Shown: positions 36,802-42,335 of the stretch, one piece after another | Numbering within the stretch: the stretch's first letter is position 1 | Layout: each line of letters opens with the position of its first letter | Made by a program: the position numbers and the translations under genes | Notes under the pieces: model-generated | Database searches by the model: none | What the model saw: the letters and a program-made list of their open reading frames with translations, nothing else | What the model was told of the DNA's origin: nothing | DNA from: a virus | Virus record (IMG/VR): IMGVR_UViG_3300044673_000252 | Span: 1-42,335 of that record | Direction: 5' to 3' (one strand) | DNA length: 42,335 bases

Positions 36802-37074
36802 ATGCCGGATTCGATTGAGAGCTTTGCATATGCTTGGATGAGTGCATTAATCGTCCTAGGCCTCGCCGTTATCGCTTGGCTCTTGAATAAGGGCTTTGAG
36901 ACGATCAAGGAAGTCTTAAATCGTATCCTTGACGCGCTGAGCAGTGAAAAAGAGGAACGCATGGCCGTCAACTCGAAACTTGAGGCTCATATTGCCGCAT
37001 GTGAAGCCAGACGCGCCGTTGACCCTCATTTACACCACAGGATTACCGACCTTCACCCGATAGCCGGAGACTAG
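36802..37074 (+). CDS. Single-span membrane protein with coiled coil
   Basis: A 90-aa protein following AAGGGGGCG. Residues about 9-28 span the membrane (AYAWMSALIVLGLAVIAWLL); the rest is an amphipathic coiled coil ending with His/Cys (AHIAACEARRAVDPHLHHR). It could be a holin-like or ejection helper protein; the lysis genes proper lie further on. Confidence 0.6.
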   Translation: MPDSIESFAYAWMSALIVLGLAVIAWLLNKGFETIKEVLNRILDALSSEKEERMAVNSKLEAHIAACEARRAVDPHLHHRITDLHPIAGD

Positions 37075-37078
37075 ATAC

Positions 37079-39211
37079 ATGCAAACGTATACCGACAATA
37101 TAACCGACAAATCAGGCAATGCCCTTATCGGCGCAGAGGTGACGGTCTACCTTGCTGACGGAACGACAAAGGCGACTTTGCCGGCCAACCCGATTATTAC
37201 CGGAGCGAATGGCGAGTTTTCTTTTACTCTGGCGAACGGGGCGTATGTCGTCTCTGCCAAGCATCCGACGATCTCCGAGAAGAGACGCACGGTTATATTG
37301 TTCGACCCAGATGACGCTGGATTTGCAGACATTCCGACCACGGACGAAAAGGCCGCTCTGCAAGCATCAGAATCCCCGAGCGCAGCAAATAAGTTTATGA
37401 CCGAATCGGATGTAATTGCATCTATAGCTAATCGGTCTTGGTCTGTTTTCATGCCTCAGACATACGGAGGGACTCCAGACCCCGGCGACGACAGCACCGA
37501 CAACGTAACGACCGCCACCGCCAACAGCGCAGCTCTTCTAGCCGCAATCGCTGCCGCCTCTGCCGTGGGGGGTATTGTCTGGATTGTTGGGACTTTTTAT
37601 CTTGGATCAACCACGCCAAGCGGAACAGCTCGCCTCGTCAATTTCACAGGGTTAAACAACTGGAGAATGGACGGGACCGGAACTCTAAAAGTGATGTCAG
37701 GTCTGCGAAATACTGGCGCAGGGCGAAGCATGAGCAGTTGGAATATGCTCACAGCAAGCGTCTCCGCAAGTAATTGGAGCATCAAAAATATCACCATCGA
37801 CGCCAACGGTGCAAATAATCTGGCGTGGCAGGCCAGTTCCCCGATGACGCCTCTTTCGTGGGGCGCAGGGGATGACATCACCATTGACCGCGTAACTTTC
37901 CTGAACTCTTCTGGTCGAAATGTTATTAGTGGAGGTTGGGGGGCGGGTGGTCCGTCTCTTCGCGTATCACTCACTAATTCCGTATTCAGAAACTTTGGGG
38001 GAGCGATAGCCGGGAACAGTATTCAGAACGACCATAGCGTCACATATGCGGTTTGGCGGGATAGCAAGATTATCGGAAATACTTTTGAGAACGACGCCAG
38101 CTTTTCGACTATAGGCATCGATGTTACCGCCATTGAAGAACATATGATGAATAGCATTGTTTCTCACAACATCATCCGAAACGTGGGTGTCGGCATCATT
38201 GTTGGGCCAGCGGAAGCTGGAATAGCAGGAGGGAATAATACAAAAATTGTCAACAATACCATGACTGAGGTTTTGAAGTGGGGTGTTGCCGCGAAGTACA
38301 ACCCAACGAATCACGATATCTCCAATAACAACATCGAAATTCTGCCCGACAACACCCGGACCAGCTCGGCATCAGGGATGATGATCTTCGGCGGGACCGG
38401 GGTAAAGTTGTGTGGAAACATAATCACCTTGGCAGCGGGAAGCTATACGCCCGTTGCATCTTTGTATGGAATCGACTTGGCATCTTCTGGGGTAGGGAGT
38501 GGTAGCCTCACGTCTTTCTCCATGAACGATAATCAAATTATCGGGGCATTCAATACGGCTATATTTGGTTATTTCTCAGCAAACGCGATTTACGATTTCC
38601 AGATCATGCGTAATAAGGCCATTGATTTCACCACGGCAGGGATAAAAATACAGTCAGACGGGACGGCTACGGTGTCTTATGTGGTCTGCAAGGACAATAT
38701 CGTCAACAGCCCTACGGCTCTTTATGGCATCGAAATGGACAAGCTGAACGCATCCATATTTACCAATGTCGATATTGGGCCGAATGTCGTGAGGACGTCG
38801 AAAGCGGCTGACTTTTACCGTATGAGTCCGTCTCCCGATAACGTCAATATCACCCCTAGAGTCTATCGCAGCCCGTCAGCCAGCGACCCGACCAGTGGCG
38901 TCTATGTCATTGGGCAGGATATTGTTTATCATTCTGACCCTGCCGCCGCTGGTTTTATTGGGAAAGTACCAACTGTAACGGGTGGTGCAGTCGGAGGAAC
39001 GTGGGCCGCAAATACTTTGTACACCATGGGGGTTTGGCGCAAAACGAGTGGAAATAAAGTGTTGGAATGTGTAGCACAAGGGACGTCACATGCGTCGACC
39101 GAACCGGCACCGACCCTTCTCGGTTCGCTTGTGACCGATGGCTCCGCAACATGGCGATACAGAGCGAACACCATTGCAACGTTCAAGACTTTCGGAGCGA
39201 TCACGGCATAG
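37079..39211 (+). CDS. Tailspike with Ig-like head and right-handed beta-helix
   Basis: A 710-aa protein. Residues 1-80 form an Ig-like/carboxypeptidase-regulatory-type domain (TDKSGNALIGAEVTVYLADG ... GEFSFTLANGAYVVSAKHP) likely for tail attachment. About 115-580 is Asn/Gly/Ile-rich with regular strand-turn units of pectate-lyase type (NISNN-like rungs), a right-handed beta-helix that may cut or bind surface polysaccharide. The C-terminal part (GGAVGGTWAANTLYTMGVWRKTSGNK) has a carbohydrate-binding-like repeat found in other phage spikes. It sets host range. Confidence 0.85.
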   Translation: MQTYTDNITDKSGNALIGAEVTVYLADGTTKATLPANPIITGANGEFSFTLANGAYVVSAKHPTISEKRRTVILFDPDDAGFADIPTTDEKAALQASESPSAANKFMTESDVIASIANRSWSVFMPQTYGGTPDPGDDSTDNVTTATANSAALLAAIAAASAVGGIVWIVGTFYLGSTTPSGTARLVNFTGLNNWRMDGTGTLKVMSGLRNTGAGRSMSSWNMLTASVSASNWSIKNITIDANGANNLAWQASSPMTPLSWGAGDDITIDRVTFLNSSGRNVISGGWGAGGPSLRVSLTNSVFRNFGGAIAGNSIQNDHSVTYAVWRDSKIIGNTFENDASFSTIGIDVTAIEEHMMNSIVSHNIIRNVGVGIIVGPAEAGIAGGNNTKIVNNTMTEVLKWGVAAKYNPTNHDISNNNIEILPDNTRTSSASGMMIFGGTGVKLCGNIITLAAGSYTPVASLYGIDLASSGVGSGSLTSFSMNDNQIIGAFNTAIFGYFSANAIYDFQIMRNKAIDFTTAGIKIQSDGTATVSYVVCKDNIVNSPTALYGIEMDKLNASIFTNVDIGPNVVRTSKAADFYRMSPSPDNVNITPRVYRSPSASDPTSGVYVIGQDIVYHSDPAAAGFIGKVPTVTGGAVGGTWAANTLYTMGVWRKTSGNKVLECVAQGTSHASTEPAPTLLGSLVTDGSATWRYRANTIATFKTFGAITA

Positions 39212-39221
39212 GAGCATAAAA

Positions 39222-39347
39222 ATGGCATTCGGCCTACGCATGTTGCTATCTCTCGGCCACGGTCGCAGCACGGGAGCAAGTCCTGAACCGCCTATCTCTT
39301 TTTGGAGTCGGTCAGATTTTTGGGGCGCTACCGCCTTTTGGAGTTAA
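39222..39347 (+). CDS. Tiny aromatic protein between tailspike and fibre genes
   Basis: A 41-aa protein with TAGGAG seven nt before ATG 39222. It has a basic start (AFGLRMLLSLGHGRS) and a striking Trp/Phe-rich end (SFWSRSDFWGATAFWS). It may be a spike- or fibre-associated peptide; no family is recognised. Confidence 0.5.
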   Translation: MAFGLRMLLSLGHGRSTGASPEPPISFWSRSDFWGATAFWS

Positions 39348-39350
39348 CAT

Positions 39351-40073
39351 ATGGGACAGCACGTTTTTGACGGATCAGAAACAGGGCCTCAATCCCTGAC
39401 CCATTTCAATACGATGTTGGGGGAGTTATACGCTGGTGGCGGTATCCCCTTGGTCAATACTTTCGCCGATCTCCCCACGGCATCGAGCTACACGGACAAA
39501 ATTTACCGCGTCAAGACGACCACCGGCTCATGGCTCACCTTCAATAAAAAATCATCGGGGATATATCAGAGCAACGGCACGACCTGGATTTTACAGCCGG
39601 GAGTTATGGCCCTTGCCGACTTGATCGACGTGGCGATTTCCTCTGAGCCGACAGGGGGAAAGTCTCTCACCTACAACACTTCCACGGACGTCTGGGAGGC
39701 ATCAGGGCCGTTTGCAGCCGTAGCCGGTGGTGTCATCAATGGCCAGAAAGACACGCGCACCGACCTGCCACCCGCCGATGGAGCGACAGCAACACTTGAC
39801 TGTGACGCAGGTAATGCATTTAAAATAATAGCCCCAGATACCGGCGCGGGAATGGATTTTACCATTGCATTATCTCACGTTCCTAGTGGCTCTGTCTTTC
39901 ACAGTATCGAGGTCGCCATTGTCGTCGGCACCAATATCCCCACGATCAGCTACACCAACAAGGGGGCAAACGTCACCGCGCCAACTCTGGTTGCCAGCCG
40001 AACCAATATTATTGTCATCAGCACATGGGATAACGGGACGACGCTCATGATCAACTCGGCGGGGAATTACTAA
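39351..40073 (+). CDS. Tail fibre-like protein
   Basis: A 240-aa Thr/Ser/Gly-rich beta protein. It begins QHVFDGSETGPQSLTHFNTMLGEL, continues with a YTDKIYRVKTTTGSWL part typical of fibre adaptor domains, and ends with strands (DFTIALSHVPSGSVFHSIEVAI). Probably a fibre or cap protein attached near the tailspike. Confidence 0.65.
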   Translation: MGQHVFDGSETGPQSLTHFNTMLGELYAGGGIPLVNTFADLPTASSYTDKIYRVKTTTGSWLTFNKKSSGIYQSNGTTWILQPGVMALADLIDVAISSEPTGGKSLTYNTSTDVWEASGPFAAVAGGVINGQKDTRTDLPPADGATATLDCDAGNAFKIIAPDTGAGMDFTIALSHVPSGSVFHSIEVAIVVGTNIPTISYTNKGANVTAPTLVASRTNIIVISTWDNGTTLMINSAGNY

Positions 40074-40699
40074 TGCTGGCGCGCAAGTTGATGATGGCTG
40101 GTGGCGATGCGCCCAAGACTTATGCCAAGTTCTCACCGTCGCGCAAGCATTCATCTTTAACGTTGAGCAACAGCAACTATTCCATTGGAAGTGCATCAAC
40201 CCCTAACTGGGTAGCAGCATATCTTGACACCGACAAAGTCTCTGGAGTCTGGGCATTTGAATATTGGTGCGATACTGTTGGAGACGGTGGGAACTACACT
40301 ATAACAGGGATAAGCAATGCCCTTACTACCAACTTATTTTATTTCGGATCGACTTCCTATAGTGCTGGTGGGGCGCAAATCGTACAAGGATACTCTGCTG
40401 TTAATGGTGGATTAACTGCAAGCTGGTTTGATACTAACAGTGCAGCAAATTTTATACACCTTATAGTGATTGACTTCGATACAAATAAAATCTACATGAA
40501 GCGCAGCGGGTCATTACAAACAACTGACGCAGATATAGGTGCAGTAGCCCATTACACAGGGATGTCATTTTTCATAGGTACGAATAGAACTTATACAATA
40601 AACACCGGATACCAAGCATTCACATCTGGGAATAAATCTCTGATTGCAACTTTGGCGTCATCACTTGGAAAACCGATCAATGAGGGAGTGTGGTCATGA
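40073..40699 (+). CDS. SPRY/concanavalin-like virion protein
   Basis: A 208-aa protein beginning on the previous stop. The body (KHSSLTLSNSNYSIGSAST, SGVWAFEYWCDTVGDGGNY ... DFDTNKIYMKRSG) follows the SPRY/concanavalin jelly-roll pattern: a fibre-associated binding domain. It may bind host surface sugars or proteins. Confidence 0.65.
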   Translation: MLARKLMMAGGDAPKTYAKFSPSRKHSSLTLSNSNYSIGSASTPNWVAAYLDTDKVSGVWAFEYWCDTVGDGGNYTITGISNALTTNLFYFGSTSYSAGGAQIVQGYSAVNGGLTASWFDTNSAANFIHLIVIDFDTNKIYMKRSGSLQTTDADIGAVAHYTGMSFFIGTNRTYTINTGYQAFTSGNKSLIATLASSLGKPINEGVWS

Positions 40700-41157
40700 T
40701 TCAGCGCGGAACCGAAGAACCGATAGACTTCCCCTGCCCCAACTGGACGGACGAAGATGGCAAGGTGTGGAGCAACCCAACGTGGGAATTTATGGGGCGC
40801 CGGGGATTTGTGCAAGTCGTTGCCCCTCCCCACGTCCCGACCGCCGAAGAAATTGCAGCCGGAAAGAAACGTCTGATTGCCGCCATTTCCAATGCGGCCC
40901 GGGAAGCCGTGGAGAGCCAAGCCAACGCCGCACTGCAAGATCAAATGTACGCCAACTATAAAAGCGCCACTCCGCACCCGATGATTGTGGCGGTGATTAA
41001 TTGGGGGAAGTCGATCTATCTGGAAGCAGAAATGCGCAAGGCTCAGGTGCAGGCCGGAGTCGCCGACGATGTTCTCGCCCTCTGTGATTTCTCTTCTTTC
41101 GGAGAAAAGCCTTACACCGTGTACCATCTTTATTTGCAAGGGTTAGTCGAACTGTAG
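40696..41157 (+). CDS. Hypothetical protein after the fibre genes
   Basis: A 153-aa protein coupled by ATGA. It opens IQRGTEEPIDFPCPNWTDEDG and has a long central helix (TAEEIAAGKKRLIAAISNAAREAVESQ). Proteins of this kind follow fibre genes in many phages and may be fibre assembly factors, which is inference from place. Confidence 0.55.
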   Translation: MIQRGTEEPIDFPCPNWTDEDGKVWSNPTWEFMGRRGFVQVVAPPHVPTAEEIAAGKKRLIAAISNAAREAVESQANAALQDQMYANYKSATPHPMIVAVINWGKSIYLEAEMRKAQVQAGVADDVLALCDFSSFGEKPYTVYHLYLQGLVEL

Positions 41158-41165
41158 GAGGGAAC

Positions 41166-41615
41166 ATGCAAGCCAAGGGGATACTTTTGCGGGGAGGATT
41201 CAAGGCCGGTTACATGGCTATCCAGTTGCGTCTCTGGTCGCCTTTTGCGCACGCCGGTGTCCTCATGGAGTACGACACGATAGTTGAAGCCAGCGCCCTC
41301 AAGAATGAAGTCATCTGGCACCGGGACAGGAAATATCCGCTCTGCTGGCAAAAAGTACTATCGTTCGACCACCTTACCGCCGAGCAGCGTGAACGAATCA
41401 GCGCACAGGCACAACAGACCATCGGCAGCAAGTACGATTGGCAAGCGGCGAGAGGGTTGGCTTTGGGAACACCGGAAGACGACCCGCGCCGCCTTATCTG
41501 CTTCGAGCAGGTGGGGAGATCCTGTCATGGCGTCCTTAACTTCGGCACAAAAAAAGATCACGAACTCACAGCATGGGACTTGTGGAGAGCATGGAGAAAA
41601 AGCCTGCCAGTATAG
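41166..41615 (+). CDS. Permuted NlpC/P60 (YiiX-like) cysteine peptidase
   Basis: A 149-aa protein with GGAGGG upstream of ATG 41166. The segment WSPFAHAGVLMEYDTIVEAS has the likely catalytic His, and RLICFEQVGRSCHGVLN the likely Cys, in the permuted order seen in YiiX/YebB-like hydrolases. It may cleave peptidoglycan peptides during entry or lysis. It starts the lysis gene group. Confidence 0.7.
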   Translation: MQAKGILLRGGFKAGYMAIQLRLWSPFAHAGVLMEYDTIVEASALKNEVIWHRDRKYPLCWQKVLSFDHLTAEQRERISAQAQQTIGSKYDWQAARGLALGTPEDDPRRLICFEQVGRSCHGVLNFGTKKDHELTAWDLWRAWRKSLPV

Positions 41616-41734
41616 CGCAACCGGAACCTGCCCCGCCAAAGGAAAGGGAGCCCTCTTCTGCGCCCGACACGAATGCCCTAAAGCCGTGTAAAATCTGCCT
41701 CGGCTACCAATTCCCACGAAAGGTGAAGAGATGA
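41591..41734 (+). CDS. Small Pro-rich protein with CxxC, overlapping two genes
   Basis: A 47-aa protein with GGAGAGC before ATG 41591; it overlaps the peptidase end by 25 nt and the next start by 4 nt. A Pro/Glu-rich linker (AQPEPAPPKEREPSSAP) leads to KPCKICLGYQF, a possible metal or redox pair. No signal peptide is seen. Its role in lysis is unknown. Confidence 0.5.
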   Translation: MEKKPASIAQPEPAPPKEREPSSAPDTNALKPCKICLGYQFPRKVKR

Positions 41735-42021
41735 AAGAGAAATTGAACCACAACAAACTGGCGATCATCTTTCCCGTTATTGTCGCGCTCGGCCTCGCCT
41801 TACTGGTCTACGACATTCCAGAAATCAGCATAGCCCCCCTTGAACTGACGGGACGTACACTGCTCAAGGTGGCGGTCTTCTTTGCGTCGTGGGCGCTCGG
41901 TTTGCGTTTCCTCGGAGGGTGGACGTACTCTGTCACCGCAGAGGCTCGAAAAACGGATTACGGCATGATTGCCATTGCCTGCGCTATCATCATTGGTACC
42001 GCTCTGGTTATCGCAAAATGA
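41731..42021 (+). CDS. Holin-like membrane protein
   Basis: A 96-aa protein with AAAGGTG before ATG 41731. It has three hydrophobic stretches (about residues 10-27, 42-62 and 77-95), fitting a three-span holin that opens the inner membrane for the endolysin encoded directly downstream (ATGA overlap). Identification rests on topology and position. Confidence 0.7.
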   Translation: MKEKLNHNKLAIIFPVIVALGLALLVYDIPEISIAPLELTGRTLLKVAVFFASWALGLRFLGGWTYSVTAEARKTDYGMIAIACAIIIGTALVIAK

Positions 42022-42335
42022 CCACGCTGGAAGTCGCCAAAAGCCTTCTGTACGTCAGAGAGATGACAGGGCATAACGACCATCCCGCAATCGACCGGAT
42101 GCTTGATTATCTCGGACTTCCGCACAATCTTTCGTGGTGTCTTGCTTTTTGCCTGTGGTGCGTTCACGTGGCAACAAACCCGATGCCCTACCCGAAGATT
42201 GCGCGATGTTTGATGTTTCTGGAACAGGTGCAGACCAACGACTTTCGTTATGAAACCTTTGACGCAGACGACATTGCGTGGGGGATCAACAAGGCAAAGG
42301 CTGGCGATATTATGATTTTCTCTCACAGCAAAGTA
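42018..42335 (+). CDS. Endolysin, CHAP-type (5' part; 3' part at 1-325)
   Basis: N-terminal part of the 171-aa endolysin, cut by the window end and completed at the window start. It begins TTLEVAKSLLYVREMTG and carries NLSWCLAFCLWC, with the probable nucleophile Cys41 of the CHAP-type fold. Translation is coupled to the holin gene by ATGA. The last 127 bases duplicate bases 1-127. Confidence 0.8.
   Translation, partial: MTTLEVAKSLLYVREMTGHNDHPAIDRMLDYLGLPHNLSWCLAFCLWCVHVATNPMPYPKIARCLMFLEQVQTNDFRYETFDADDIAWGINKAKAGDIMIFSHSKV
42209..42335. repeat. Terminal direct repeat, right copy
   Basis: Identical to bases 1-127. See the left copy: it shows that the window closes into a circle of 42,208 bp. 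Confidence 0.95.

Overview
The window is a complete tailed-phage genome of about 42.2 kb, opened inside the lysis genes. Bases 1-127 repeat exactly at 42209-42335, and the endolysin gene reads through the join in frame, so the unit length is 42,208 bp. A spanin pair (Rz/Rz1) points to a Gram-negative host. A large portal, a scaffold, a head protein, a beta-propeller-like tail protein, three ejection-type proteins and a beta-helix tailspike, with no tape-measure gene, suggest a podovirus. I see no integrase and no CI-type repressor. Base composition by eye is balanced, and the sequence does not identify the host genus.

Layout: end of lysis module (1-895); a short leftward operon of three small genes behind a long structured leader (938-2305); divergent promoters near 2276-2394; a long rightward early region with a ribbon-helix-helix protein, many small proteins, an ERF annealing protein and YqaJ exonuclease (2429-5452), NinB, an HNH endonuclease, a possible ADP-ribosyltransferase-fold protein, a Ref-like nuclease, a radical SAM protein and a MazG-like protein (6076-13841). 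A helicase-methyltransferase pair follows (13952-16266), then a control region, a replication initiator containing 11-bp iterons, and a fused primase-helicase (16465-19356). After a cassette region (20296-21440) come a ParB-like protein, terminase, portal, scaffold, capsid, tail and ejection proteins, tailspike and fibre proteins (21501-41157), and the lysis genes (41166 to 895 across the join).

The most striking content is a set of integron-type gene cassettes. One lies at 5630-6053 directly behind a promoter; four in tandem lie at 20351-21434. Each is bounded by attC-like hairpin sites of about 50-110 bp. In all five, the first bases of the cassette (read as G+TT...) are the perfect reverse complement, over 8 to 12 bp, of that cassette's own 3' R'' box. 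This is what circular cassettes inserted at G/TT should look like. In three of the five the stop codon TAA lies inside the R'' box, another classic cassette trait. No integron integrase is encoded here, so the clusters resemble CALINs (attC clusters lacking an integrase) carried by a phage and presumably served by a host enzyme.

Other notable points are an HNH gene inserted next to ninB with a divergent ninB 3' remnant behind it, a repeated TerL C-terminal motif in a small downstream gene, a phage-borne radical SAM protein, and a long leftward leader with two mutually exclusive hairpins.
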